DNA of 64,000 nucleotides, taken from Mycobacterium sp. NS-7484. GTDB lineage: Bacteria > Actinomycetota > Actinomycetes > Mycobacteriales > Mycobacteriaceae. The notes under the pieces were generated by a model. That model was not told where the DNA came from, did no database searches, and worked only from the letters and a program-made list of their open reading frames with translations. The translations under genes were made by a program, and so were the position numbers. Below are positions 34,406-43,048 of this stretch, piece by piece (position 1 is the stretch's first letter; each line of letters begins with the position of its first letter). The stretch spans positions 48,955 to 112,954 of the forward strand of contig NZ_MBEJ01000122.1 in the NCBI RefSeq assembly GCF_001953975.1, in the 5' to 3' direction.

Positions 34406-35728
34406 TTACTTGTTGTCGCCGGACTTCTTGCCGCCGGCGGTCTTGGACTTGCCGCGCTCCGACGTGGCCTTCTTCGCGTTGGTGTCGGTCCTGTCGGCCC
34501 GGTGCGCGCCCGACCTGTCGCGGGCAGCCTTGAACGCCGAACGCACGCTGTCGGTGGCCTTTTTCACGTCCGCCGCGGTGTTGCCGACGGCGCCGCGGAG
34601 ACCATCGCGCCCGGAGCGCACCACGTGGGCTCGCCGCGTGTCCGGCCCCGTCTGCTCGATCTCTGTGACGACGGTGTCCGATTCGGACTGGGTGTTGTCG
34701 ACGGCTGCGTCCGGCCCGGCGCCGCGCAGAGACTGGCTGACGACATCTGGCACGACGGCGGCACCGTGCTTCTGTGCGGTCTTGAGCTTCACGGCGTCGG
34801 TGGCCTGTTCGAATTGCGCATCGGCGTAGCCGGAAACGGCCTTGATGGTGTCGGCCACGCCGGTCGCGAGCTTCTTCGAAGCTTCCTCGGTGCCCTCGAC
34901 GGCGTTCCCGACGGCTTGGACGACCGGATTCTCATCGGCTGCGGTGGTGCCCTCGGCCAGCCGGCCAGGAAGATTCTTGATCGCGGTGGCGAAGTCCTCA
35001 CCGGCCTTGGTGAGCGCGTCGGTGAGGGAGGCGAGCGGATTCTGGATCGCTCCCGCCAGCGTGGTCGCCGGTGCGGCCAGGGTGCTGGCCAGGAACGGCC
35101 CTTGCAACGGCGGGCGCGGAGGCAACGGGATCGGCGGGAGCGGAATGAACGTGTTCACCACATCCAGGCCCAGCCACGCGACAGCCAGGACGGCATCGGC
35201 GCCGAAGTCGGCGAGGTTGGTCACGATCCCGCCGTCACCGCGCAGCCAGTCGGTGAAGTTGTAGACGCCACTGGCGACGAGGGACTCACCGAATGTGTAG
35301 CCATCCATGAGCAGGCCGCCTGCGACCCAGCCGACCCATGGGACCCAGCCGAGGATGGAGGCCGCCACCTCGAAGCCGTACTGAACCCACGGCTCGATAT
35401 CCCCGTACAGCTGATCGATCGTGTTGGCCAGATTGGGCGCGATGGCAATCGCCGTGGGCTGTGGGGTAACCGGCGTCGTCCCGGCAGCCGGGGCCACGCT
35501 CAACGCCGGGGCACCGCCGGAGGACGGCTTGGGGGTGACCGCGGCGGTCATCCGGCTTGCCGCGGCGAGCAGATCGATCATGGCTTGGGACAGCTGGGGC
35601 TGCGTGGAGGTGGGGTGAGCGGGGACGGCGATATCGGCCGGAGCGACGTGAATCGGGGTCACAGCAATGGCTGTCGCGGTGGCCGCGGCGGCTCCCGCAA
35701 CCAGATACGAACGGACGGATATGGGCAT
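34406..35728 (-). CDS. Large exported protein with basic helical tail
   Basis: The 440-residue protein begins MPISVRSYLVAGAAAATATA and continues IAVTPIHVAPADIAVPAHP, a diverged form of the N-terminus of the other family members. A Trp/Gly-rich hydrophobic centre (about residues 105-185, with ASILGWVPWVGWVAGGLLMD) and a Pro-rich hinge (LPPIPLPPRPPLQGP, about 197-211) follow. A long amphipathic helical region (VGNAVEGTEEASKKLATGVA) precedes a Lys/Arg-rich tail ending GGKKSGDNK. GAGGGGAG precedes the ATG. It stands between the Rv1171-like gene and fbiC, the position of PE12 (Rv1172c) in M. tuberculosis. Function unknown. Confidence 0.75.
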   Translation of the reverse strand: MPISVRSYLVAGAAAATATAIAVTPIHVAPADIAVPAHPTSTQPQLSQAMIDLLAAASRMTAAVTPKPSSGGAPALSVAPAAGTTPVTPQPTAIAIAPNLANTIDQLYGDIEPWVQYGFEVAASILGWVPWVGWVAGGLLMDGYTFGESLVASGVYNFTDWLRGDGGIVTNLADFGADAVLAVAWLGLDVVNTFIPLPPIPLPPRPPLQGPFLASTLAAPATTLAGAIQNPLASLTDALTKAGEDFATAIKNLPGRLAEGTTAADENPVVQAVGNAVEGTEEASKKLATGVADTIKAVSGYADAQFEQATDAVKLKTAQKHGAAVVPDVVSQSLRGAGPDAAVDNTQSESDTVVTEIEQTGPDTRRAHVVRSGRDGLRGAVGNTAADVKKATDSVRSAFKAARDRSGAHRADRTDTNAKKATSERGKSKTAGGKKSGDNK

Positions 35729-35930
35729 CGCGGCTCCCCTCGGCTCCCCTTCCCGATGGAAACAACTTACTTGGTCGCCAACCTGTTCGTTGCTCCTTTA
35801 GAGTCTGTGTCCCGGAAGGGCCCCGCACTCGCCTGATGGCCTGGGTCTACTGTGGCCGATATGGCGGGCGCATTGGTTTCAGAATGTGAGACGCGTGGAT
35901 GATTGTGCACACCGACGGGGTTACACGGGA

Positions 35931-38510
35931 GTGGCTCTGAACCCCCAGCACGGCGCCGATCTGCCCACCCCGGCCGTCCCACCGAAGTCTGCAGCGCCTA
36001 CATCAGGGGCCCTGCGGCGCGTGCTGCGCCGCGCCCGCGACGGCGTGACCCTCAACGTCGACGAGGCCGCCATCGCGATGACGGCCCGTGGTGAGGATCT
36101 GGCCGATCTGTGCGCCAGTGCGGCCCGGGTGCGTGACGCCGGCTTGGAATCGGCCGGCCGCCGCGGCGCCACGGGGCGGTTGCCGGTGAGTTACTCGCGC
36201 AAGGTGTTCATCCCGGTGACGCATTTGTGCCGCGACACCTGCCATTACTGCACCTTTGTCACCGTGCCCGGAAAGCTGCGGGCGCAGGGCGTGGGCATGT
36301 ACATGGAGCCCGACGAGATTCTCGACGTGGCCCGGCGCGGCGCGGAGTTGGGTTGCAAGGAGGCGCTTTTCACCCTGGGGGACCGGCCGGAGGCGCGTTG
36401 GGACGAGGCTCGGCAGTGGCTCGACGAGCGTGGCTATGACTCCACGCTGGATTATGTGCGGGCGATGGCGATTCGGGTGTTGGAGGAGACCGGCCTCTTG
36501 CCGCACCTGAACCCCGGCGTGATGAGCTGGTCGGAGCTGTCTCGCCTCAAGCCGGTCGCACCGTCGATGGGCATGATGCTGGAGACCACGTCGCGGCGCC
36601 TGTTCGAGGTCAAGGGCGAGGCGCACTACGGCAGCCCGGACAAGGATCCGGCGGTGCGGCTGCGCACGTTGGATGATGCCGGCCGGTTGTCGATTCCGTT
36701 CACCACGGGTCTGCTGGTGGGTATCGGCGAGACGCTGACCGAACGTGCCGAGACGATGCACGCGATCCGCAAGTCCCACAAAGAGTTCGGTCATGTCCAG
36801 GAAGTCATCGTGCAGAACTTCCGGGCCAAGGACCACACGGCGATGGCCTCGACGCCGGATGCCGGGATCGACGATTTCCTGGCGACGATCGCGGTGACGC
36901 GCTTGGTGCTCGGGCCCAAGATGCGGATCCAGGCCCCACCGAACCTGGTGTCCCGTGACGAATGCCTGGCGCTGATCGGCGCCGGGGTCGACGACTGGGG
37001 TGGGGTGTCCCCGCTGACCCCCGATCACGTCAACCCCGAACGCCCCTGGCCCGCGTTGGACGATCTGGCCGACGTCACCGCCGAGGCCGGGTACGACCTG
37101 GTGCAGCGGCTCACCGCCCAACCGCAGTATGTGCAGGCCGGTGCGGCCTGGATCGATCCGCGGGTGCGTGGGCATGTCGACGCGCTGGCCGACCCCGACA
37201 CCGGATTCGCCCTCGACGTCAACCCGGTGGGGCGGCCGTGGCAGGAGCCCGACGAGGCCTCCGAATCGTTGGGCCGCATCGATCTGCATGCCGCGATCGA
37301 CTCCGAGGGCCGGCTCACCGAGACCCGCAGTGACCTCGACAGCGCGTTCGGCGATTGGGAGTCGATCCGCGCCAAGGTGCACGAGCTGGCCGCCCGCGCC
37401 CCCGAACGCATCGACACCGATGTGCTGGCCGCCCTGCGATCCGCCGAGCGCGATCCGGGCGGCTGCAGTGACGACGAGTACCTCGCGCTGGCCACCGCGG
37501 ACGGCCCGGCGTTGGAAGCCGTTACCGCGCTGGCTGATTCGCTGCGCCGCGACGTGGTCGGCGATGACGTGACGTTCGTCGTCAACCGCAACATCAACTT
37601 CACCAACATCTGCTACACCGGGTGCCGGTTCTGCGCGTTCGCCCAACGAAAAGGTGACGCCGACGCCTATTCGCTGTCCACCGACGAAGTTGCCGACCGA
37701 GCCTGGGAGGCACACGTCGCCGGGGCGACCGAGGTCTGCATGCAGGGCGGCATCGACCCGGAGCTGCCGGTCACCGGTTATGCCGATCTGGTGCGCGCGG
37801 TCAAGGCCCGGGTGCCGTCGATGCACGTGCACGCCTTCTCGCCGATGGAGATCGCCAACGGCGTGACCCGCAGCGGGCTGTCGGTGCGGGAGTGGCTGAC
37901 CTCGCTGCGAGAGGCGGGCCTGGACACCATTCCCGGCACGGCCGCCGAGATCCTCGACGACGAGGTCCGCTGGGTACTCACCAAGGGCAAGCTGCCGACC
38001 TCGGAGTGGATCAACGTGGTGACGACCGCGCACGAGGTGGGGCTGCGATCGTCGTCGACGATGATGTACGGCCACGTCGACACCCCCAAACACTGGGTCG
38101 GGCATCTCAACGTGCTGCGGTCGATCCAGGACCGCACGGGTGGGTTCACCGAGTTTGTCCCGCTGCCGTTCGTGCACCAGTCCTCGCCGCTGTATCTGGC
38201 CGGTGGGGCGCGGCCGGGCCCGACCCACCGCGACAACCGGGCCGTGCATGCGCTGGCTCGGATCATGTTGCACGGCAGGATCTCTCACATCCAGACGTCG
38301 TGGGTCAAGCTCGGCGTGGAGCGCACCCAGGTGATGCTGCGCGGCGGTGCCAACGATCTGGGCGGGACGTTGATGGAGGAGACCATCTCGCGGATGGCCG
38401 GCTCGGAGAACGGCTCGGCCAAGACCGTGGCCGAGCTGGTCGCGATCGCCGAAGGCATCGGCCGCCCCGCCCGTCAACGCACCACCGATTACTCACCTCT
38501 GGCTGCCTGA
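35931..38510 (+). CDS. fbiC: FO synthase FbiC (CofG-CofH fusion)
   Basis: The 859-residue enzyme makes the deazaflavin chromophore FO of coenzyme F420 from tyrosine and a flavin precursor. Two radical-SAM domains are fused: the CofG-like half has C100-x3-C104-x2-C107 (CRDTCHYC), the CofH-like half C561-x3-C565-x2-C568 (CYTGCRFC). The start is the GTG at 35931 after ACGGGA, giving a length close to the 856-residue M. tuberculosis protein; upstream in-frame starts lack similarity. Both cluster motifs are intact. F420 supports many mycobacterial reductases, possibly including PNPOx-fold proteins. Confidence 0.97.
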   Translation: MALNPQHGADLPTPAVPPKSAAPTSGALRRVLRRARDGVTLNVDEAAIAMTARGEDLADLCASAARVRDAGLESAGRRGATGRLPVSYSRKVFIPVTHLCRDTCHYCTFVTVPGKLRAQGVGMYMEPDEILDVARRGAELGCKEALFTLGDRPEARWDEARQWLDERGYDSTLDYVRAMAIRVLEETGLLPHLNPGVMSWSELSRLKPVAPSMGMMLETTSRRLFEVKGEAHYGSPDKDPAVRLRTLDDAGRLSIPFTTGLLVGIGETLTERAETMHAIRKSHKEFGHVQEVIVQNFRAKDHTAMASTPDAGIDDFLATIAVTRLVLGPKMRIQAPPNLVSRDECLALIGAGVDDWGGVSPLTPDHVNPERPWPALDDLADVTAEAGYDLVQRLTAQPQYVQAGAAWIDPRVRGHVDALADPDTGFALDVNPVGRPWQEPDEASESLGRIDLHAAIDSEGRLTETRSDLDSAFGDWESIRAKVHELAARAPERIDTDVLAALRSAERDPGGCSDDEYLALATADGPALEAVTALADSLRRDVVGDDVTFVVNRNINFTNICYTGCRFCAFAQRKGDADAYSLSTDEVADRAWEAHVAGATEVCMQGGIDPELPVTGYADLVRAVKARVPSMHVHAFSPMEIANGVTRSGLSVREWLTSLREAGLDTIPGTAAEILDDEVRWVLTKGKLPTSEWINVVTTAHEVGLRSSSTMMYGHVDTPKHWVGHLNVLRSIQDRTGGFTEFVPLPFVHQSSPLYLAGGARPGPTHRDNRAVHALARIMLHGRISHIQTSWVKLGVERTQVMLRGGANDLGGTLMEETISRMAGSENGSAKTVAELVAIAEGIGRPARQRTTDYSPLAA

Positions 38511-38527
38511 CCCCACCCCGCGGGGTC
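38509..38527 (+). terminator. Short hairpin at the fbiC stop
   Basis: gacccc (38509-38514) pairs with ggggtc (38522-38527) around a seven-base loop, starting within the fbiC stop codon and followed by a weakly T-rich stretch. Confidence 0.4.
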
Positions 38528-38639
38528 CCTCTTGCCCCGCGAGCGTGCGTGTCTGCTGCCCGCCACGCCGTATTTTGTCGGCATTTTCGTCGCACTCGTC
38601 GGGCGTGGGTGTGCGCGGACAACGCTGCGGGAATTAAAT

Positions 38640-38653
38640 CGGACCATGGTCCG
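38640..38653. promoter_or_regulatory. Perfect 14-bp palindrome before the YceI gene
   Basis: cggaccatggtccg is self-complementary and lies 55 bases before the ATG, beside the AT-rich gaattaaat that could be a -10 region. It has the 5-4-5 geometry of a DosR site but different outer bases. It may be an operator for the YceI gene. Confidence 0.45.
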
Positions 38654-38708
38654 CTTATTGGTAGACGAGGGCGCCGGAACGACCGCGCCGCACAACCAAG
38701 GAGGCATT

Positions 38709-39257
38709 ATGACCGCAGCAGTAGCCACCGACCTGACCGCAGGCACCTGGACCATCGACCCGGTTCATTCGTCGATCAACTTTTCGGTGCGGCATCTGAT
38801 GGTGAGCAAGGTCCGCGGCAGTTTCGAGTCGTTCAGCGGCGCGATCACCGTCGCCGACGACGGGACTGCAGCCGTCAGCGCCACCATCGACGTCAACTCC
38901 GTCAACACGCGCAACGAGCAACGTGACGCACATGTGCGGTCCGCCGACTTCTTCGACGTCGAGAACCATCCCACCGCGACTTTTGTCTCGACCGGCGTGC
39001 GTCCCGACGGCGACGACTACATCGTCGACGGCGACTTCACCCTCAAGGGCGTGACCAAACCGGTATCGCTCAAACTCCAGTACAACGGCGTGAACCCCGG
39101 CATGGGTCACGGCGCCGTCGCCGGGTTCGAGGCCTCTGTTGTGTTGAACCGCAAGGATTTCGGCATCGACATCGACATGCCGTTGGAGACCGGCGGTGCC
39201 GTCGTCGGCGACAAGGTGACCATCACCCTCGACATCGAGGCGCTCAAGCAGGCCTGA
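38709..39257 (+). CDS. YceI-like lipocalin-fold isoprenoid-binding protein
   Basis: The 182-residue protein is a YceI domain throughout: TWTIDPVHSSINFSVRHLMV at the N-terminus, the HPTATFVSTGV strand, the GDFTLKGVTKPVSLKLQY core and a final ITLDIEAL strand. YceI proteins form a beta-barrel that binds polyprenyl or quinone-like lipids and are often stress-induced. No signal peptide is visible, so it is probably cytoplasmic, unlike E. coli YceI. AAGGAGG lies six bases before the ATG. It stands alone between fbiC and convergent ctaD. Confidence 0.9.
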   Translation: MTAAVATDLTAGTWTIDPVHSSINFSVRHLMVSKVRGSFESFSGAITVADDGTAAVSATIDVNSVNTRNEQRDAHVRSADFFDVENHPTATFVSTGVRPDGDDYIVDGDFTLKGVTKPVSLKLQYNGVNPGMGHGAVAGFEASVVLNRKDFGIDIDMPLETGGAVVGDKVTITLDIEALKQA

Positions 39258-39283
39258 CCTGGCGGGCACACGGGCTCGTTGGC

Positions 39284-40996
39284 TCAATGTCGACCGATGT
39301 GTGACTCGGCTCGCATCCGTTTCACCATATGCGGGTAGTGCAGCTCGAAAGCCGGCCGCTCGGAACGGATGCGGGGCAGTTCGGTGAAGTTGTGCCGTGG
39401 CGGTGGGCAACTGGTCGCCCACTCCAAGGAGTTGCCGTACCCCCACGGATCGTCGACGACAACCGGCTCACCGTAGCGCCAGCTCTTGAACACGTTCCAC
39501 ACGAACGGCAACATCGAAACGCCGAGGATGAACGCGCCGATGCTGGACACCACATTGAGGGTGGTGAAGCCGTCGCTGGGTAGATAGTCGGCGTAGCGGC
39601 GCGGCATGCCTTCGTTTCCCAGCCAATGCTGCACCAGGAATGTGGTGTGAAAACCGATGAACGTCAACCAGAAATGCACCTTTCCGAGACGTTCGTCGAG
39701 CAGTCGTCCGGTCATCTTCGGGAACCAGAAGTACACCCCGCCGAACGAGGCGAACACGATCGTGCCGAACAGCACGTAGTGGAAGTGCGCGATGAGGAAG
39801 TACGTGTCGGTGACGTGGAAATCGATCGGGGGGCTGGCCAGCATCACACCCGATAGCCCGCCGAGGAGGAACGTCACCATGAAACCCACCGAGAACAGCA
39901 TCGGCGTCTCAAACGTCAACTGCCCCTTCCACATGGTGCCGATCCAATTGAAGAACTTGATTCCGGTCGGCACCGCGATGAAGTAGGACATCAGCGAAAA
40001 GAACGGCAGCAGAACGGCTCCCGTGGCGAACATGTGATGTGCCCACACCGCCATCGACAAGGCGGCGATGCTGATCGTCGCATACACGAGGGTGGTGTAG
40101 CCGAACAGCGGTTTGCGGGCAAACACCGGGATGATCTCGGTGACGATGCCGAAGAACGGCAGTGCCACGACGTAGACCTCGGGATGGCCGAAGAACCAGA
40201 ACAGGTGCTGCCAGAGGATCGCTCCGCCGTTGGCGGGGTCGTAGATGTGGGCGCCGAGATGGCGGTCAGCGGCAAGGCCGAACAGGGCTGCGGTCAGCAG
40301 CGGGAACACCATCAACACCAAAACGCTGGTGACCAGGATGTTCCACGTGAAGATCGGCATCCGGAACATCACCATGCCTGGGGCGCGCATGCAGACCACG
40401 GTGGTGATCATGTTGACCGCCCCGAGGATTGTGCCCAGACCGGCCACCGCCAGACCCATGATCCACAGATCGCCGCCGGCACCCGGCGAGTGGATGGCCT
40501 CGCTGAGCGGCGCATAGCCCGTCCAACCGAAATCGGCAGCGCCGCTTGGGGTGATGAAGCCGGAGAGGGCGATCAGCGCACCGAAGACGAACAGCCAGAA
40601 CGACAGGGCGTTGAGCCGCGGGAAGGCCACATCCGGCGCGCCGATCTGCAGGGGGAGCACGAGGTTGGCGAAACCGAACACGATCGGGGTGGCATAGAAC
40701 AGCAGCATCACCGTGCCGTGCATGGTGAACAGTTGGTTGTACTGCTCGTTGGACAGAAATTGCAGACCTGGCTCGGCGAGTTCGGAGCGCATGAACAGTG
40801 CCATCAGTCCGCCGGTGAAGAAGAACACGTAGCAGGCGACCATGTACATCATGCCGATCAGCTTGTGATCGGTGGTGGTGATCAGCTTGTAGACAAGGTT
40901 GCCCGGGGGTCCCATCCGTGCCGGGAAGGGCCGCGTGGCGGTCAGCGTGGCAAGTGTGGCCGTCGGGCGGTTCTCCGCTCTGGTCATCGGGCTCAT
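39284..40996 (-). CDS. ctaD: Cytochrome c oxidase subunit I
   Basis: The 570-residue protein is an aa3-type haem-copper oxidase subunit I with 12 helices. The CuB/Tyr motif is WFFGHPEVYVVALPFFGIV, the CuB His pair is in VWAHHMFATG, and the haem ligands are in the HFHYVLFGTIVFASFGG helix. It reduces oxygen to water and pumps protons with subunits II and III. The ATG at 40996 has GGAGG five bases upstream; one four codons earlier is less well placed. No other oxidase subunit lies nearby, so it is an isolated paralogue that may replace the main CtaD under some conditions. It is divergent from the fdxA-type ferredoxin gene. Confidence 0.93.
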   Translation of the reverse strand: MSPMTRAENRPTATLATLTATRPFPARMGPPGNLVYKLITTTDHKLIGMMYMVACYVFFFTGGLMALFMRSELAEPGLQFLSNEQYNQLFTMHGTVMLLFYATPIVFGFANLVLPLQIGAPDVAFPRLNALSFWLFVFGALIALSGFITPSGAADFGWTGYAPLSEAIHSPGAGGDLWIMGLAVAGLGTILGAVNMITTVVCMRAPGMVMFRMPIFTWNILVTSVLVLMVFPLLTAALFGLAADRHLGAHIYDPANGGAILWQHLFWFFGHPEVYVVALPFFGIVTEIIPVFARKPLFGYTTLVYATISIAALSMAVWAHHMFATGAVLLPFFSLMSYFIAVPTGIKFFNWIGTMWKGQLTFETPMLFSVGFMVTFLLGGLSGVMLASPPIDFHVTDTYFLIAHFHYVLFGTIVFASFGGVYFWFPKMTGRLLDERLGKVHFWLTFIGFHTTFLVQHWLGNEGMPRRYADYLPSDGFTTLNVVSSIGAFILGVSMLPFVWNVFKSWRYGEPVVVDDPWGYGNSLEWATSCPPPRHNFTELPRIRSERPAFELHYPHMVKRMRAESHIGRH

Positions 40997-41032
40997 GTGC
41001 GCCTCCACCAGTTTTTACAAACTGTTCTTGGA

Positions 41033-41038
41033 TAAACT
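41033..41038 (+). promoter_or_regulatory. -10 box for a leaderless ferredoxin transcript
   Basis: TAAACT matches TANNNT and ends seven bases before the ferredoxin ATG at 41046, so the transcript is predicted to start on the start codon. No ribosome site precedes it, as expected for leaderless mRNA. Confidence 0.55.
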
Positions 41039-41045
41039 ATGGGCC

Positions 41046-41387
41046 ATGACGTACGTAATCGGCAAGCCATGTGTAGATGTCATGGACCGCGCATGCGTCG
41101 AGGAATGCCCGGTCGACTGCATCTACGAGGGCGCGCGAGCGCTCTATATCCACCCCGACGAATGCGTGGACTGCGGGGCCTGTGAACCGGTCTGCCCGGT
41201 GGAGGCCATCTACTACGAAGACGACCTGCCCGACGACCTGGTGCCCTACCAGGACGACAACGCGGCGTTCTTCGCGGAGACGCTGCCCGGCCGGGACGCG
41301 CCGCTGGGCTCACCTGGCGGGGCGGCCAAGCTGGGGCCCGTGGACGCCGACGCACCCTTGGTCGCCAGCCTGCCGCCGCAGCAATGA
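41046..41387 (+). CDS. fdxA: 7Fe ferredoxin, FdxA type
   Basis: The 113-residue ferredoxin binds one [3Fe-4S] and one [4Fe-4S] cluster. Cysteines C9, C17, C21, C25 and C40, C43, C46, C50 are in MTYVIGKPCVDVMDRACVEE and ECVDCGACEPVCPVEAIYYE. The C-terminus (LPGRDAPLGSPGGAAKLGP) resembles M. tuberculosis FdxA (Rv2007c), which is induced by hypoxia and NO through DosR, rather than the shorter FdxC found later in this window. No DosR box was seen here. It may donate electrons to cytochrome P450s or to nitrogen-oxide metabolism. It is divergent from ctaD, with only 49 bases between the starts. Confidence 0.9.
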   Translation: MTYVIGKPCVDVMDRACVEECPVDCIYEGARALYIHPDECVDCGACEPVCPVEAIYYEDDLPDDLVPYQDDNAAFFAETLPGRDAPLGSPGGAAKLGPVDADAPLVASLPPQQ

Positions 41388-41452
41388 CGGACTTTTGACG
41401 GGCCGACCAAGGTGGCCCCGCCGGCTCGATGTCTGAACCGACGAGACCTGGA

Positions 41453-41480
41453 TGACAGCAGTGGCCGGCCGCTGCTGTCA
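41453..41480. promoter_or_regulatory. 28-bp near-perfect palindrome
   Basis: Bases 41453-41480 form a palindrome with arms tgacagcag/ctgctgtca and core ggccggcc, with one pair mismatched. It lies 65 bases after the ferredoxin stop and 75 bases before the GAF-ANTAR start. It could be a ferredoxin terminator or an operator for the next gene. Confidence 0.5.
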
Positions 41481-41554
41481 CCTACTGGACCCGGTTGCCC
41501 GTCCTCGCGCGCGATAAACGTGTGGTCGGGGACGTAAATGGGAACCATAGGGCG

Positions 41555-42244
41555 ATGACAGAGCTACCGCGTCACGAATTGGCCGTCCGCATGGCAGAGC
41601 TTGCACGCACTGTGGCGGCCCCGCGCACGGTCGAGCAGATTCTCGCCGATGTCACCGAAGCGGCGACCGAACTGATCCGTGGGGTGGACACCGCGGGCAT
41701 CCTGCTCATCGGCGGCGGTGGCAAATTCGAATCGATCGCGGGTACCAGCGACCTGCCGAGCAAGCTCGACGAACTGCAGATGATGTTCCAGGAGGGGCCG
41801 TGTGTGCAGGCGGCGCTCGACGACCTGGTGGTGTGCACCGACGACTTCCGCGAAGAAACGCGCTGGCCGAGCTATTCGAAGGCCGCCGTGGAGATCGGCG
41901 TGCTCAGCGGAATGTCGTACAAGCTCTATACCGCGGAAAAGACCGCGGGGGCGCTGAACCTGTTCGGGTTCCAGCCCAGGGTGTGGGACACCGAAGCCGA
42001 GACCGTCGGCACGGTTCTGGCTGCGCACGCCGCTGCGGCTCTGTTGGCCAGCAGGCACACCGAACAGCTGACCTCGGCGTTATCGACGCGTGATCGCATC
42101 GGCCAGGCCAAGGGAATCATCATGGAGCGCTACCACGTCGACGATGTGCAGGCATTCGAGATGTTGAGGCGGCTGTCGCAGGACAGCAACACCAAGCTGA
42201 TCGACGTGGCCCAGCAGGTCATCGACACGCGCAGTGAGCGGTAG
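41555..42244 (+). CDS. GAF-ANTAR transcription antiterminator
   Basis: The 229-residue protein has a GAF sensor domain (about residues 15-160, with GVDTAGILLIGGGGKFESIA and FQEGPCVQAALDDLVV) and a C-terminal ANTAR RNA-binding domain (about 165-225, with RIGQAKGIIMERYHVDDVQA and AFEMLRRLSQDSN). ANTAR proteins bind paired hairpins in nascent RNA to prevent termination. M. tuberculosis has GAF-ANTAR proteins, and M. smegmatis ones act on ribosomal and redox mRNAs. The ATG at 41555 has only a weak ribosome site. It is convergent, almost touching, with the SPFH gene. The signal and targets are unknown. Confidence 0.9.
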   Translation: MTELPRHELAVRMAELARTVAAPRTVEQILADVTEAATELIRGVDTAGILLIGGGGKFESIAGTSDLPSKLDELQMMFQEGPCVQAALDDLVVCTDDFREETRWPSYSKAAVEIGVLSGMSYKLYTAEKTAGALNLFGFQPRVWDTEAETVGTVLAAHAAAALLASRHTEQLTSALSTRDRIGQAKGIIMERYHVDDVQAFEMLRRLSQDSNTKLIDVAQQVIDTRSER

Positions 42245-42247
42245 CGC

Positions 42248-43048
42248 TCAATCCTGGTGTCTGGCCAGCCCGTTGGCGAGTGCGTCGCCCAGGGTCGGGT
42301 TCTTCAGGAACGGCGTGATGATGTCGACCGGCAGTGGGAACACCACCGTCGAATTCTGGTCAGCACCGAGTTCGAGCAGGGTCTGCAGGTATCTGAGCTG
42401 GAGTGACGCCGGATTCTTGGACAGGGTTTCGGCGGCCTGCCGCAACTCGTCTGAGGCCTGCAGTTCACCGCGCGCGTTGATCACCTTGGCCCGGCGTTCG
42501 CGCTCGGCCTCGGCCTCGCGGGCCATGGCGCGCTGCATCGACTCGGGGATCTCGACATCCTTGATCTCGACGACTCGCACCTCGACACCCCACCGTGCGC
42601 TCTGGGTTTCGATGATGGCCCGCAGGTCGACGTTGAGGTCCTCGCGGTGTGCCAGCAGAGTGTCGAGATCGGCACGGCCGAGCAGTGACCGCAGCGTGGT
42701 CTGGGCGATCTGGGAGGTGGCCACCGCGTAGTTCTCCACGGCCAGAATGGCTTTCAGCGGATCGGTGACCTGGAACATCACCACGGCGTTGACCCGTGCC
42801 GGCACATTGTCACGGGTGATGACCTCTTGCGGCGGGATGGTCAGCGTGACCACGCGTTGATCGACGCGCACCATCCGGTCGGCCAACGGCAGCAGCACCA
42901 CCAGGCCCGGCCCGTACAGCGGGCGGGCGCGGCCCATGCGGAAGACCACACCACGCTCGTACTCGCGCAGCACTTTCACCGACGTGACGACCAGCACTCC
43001 CACCACGATCAGACCTGCCGCGACGAGGAAGAGCCACAATGCGGTCAT
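42248..43048 (-). CDS. SPFH/band-7 (stomatin-type) membrane protein
   Basis: The 266-residue protein has one N-terminal membrane helix (LWLFLVAAGLIVVGVLVVTS) and an SPFH domain (about 28-190) with REYERGVVFRMGRARPLYGP and SRWGVEVRVVEIKDVEIPES-type segments. A coiled region (EAEAERERRAKVINARGELQ) and a C-terminal VVFPLPVDIITPFLKNP strand follow. Stomatin homologues form ring oligomers at membranes, often paired with NfeD proteases; no NfeD gene is present here. The start overlaps the preceding gene by four bases, making it third in the norB operon. A role in stabilising the NO reductase or its assembly is inferred from the operon only. Confidence 0.88.
   Translation of the reverse strand: MTALWLFLVAAGLIVVGVLVVTSVKVLREYERGVVFRMGRARPLYGPGLVVLLPLADRMVRVDQRVVTLTIPPQEVITRDNVPARVNAVVMFQVTDPLKAILAVENYAVATSQIAQTTLRSLLGRADLDTLLAHREDLNVDLRAIIETQSARWGVEVRVVEIKDVEIPESMQRAMAREAEAERERRAKVINARGELQASDELRQAAETLSKNPASLQLRYLQTLLELGADQNSTVVFPLPVDIITPFLKNPTLGDALANGLARHQD

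Noticed and set aside
36003..38477. 824-codon open frame antisense to fbiC
   Set aside because: It mirrors fbiC codon by codon, as expected in high-GC DNA, and has no domain, signal or ribosome site. The sense strand has intact radical-SAM motifs.
41522..41548. DosR-like ggggacgtaaatgggaacc before the GAF-ANTAR gene
   Set aside because: Only the first half matches; the second half departs from the consensus at several positions.
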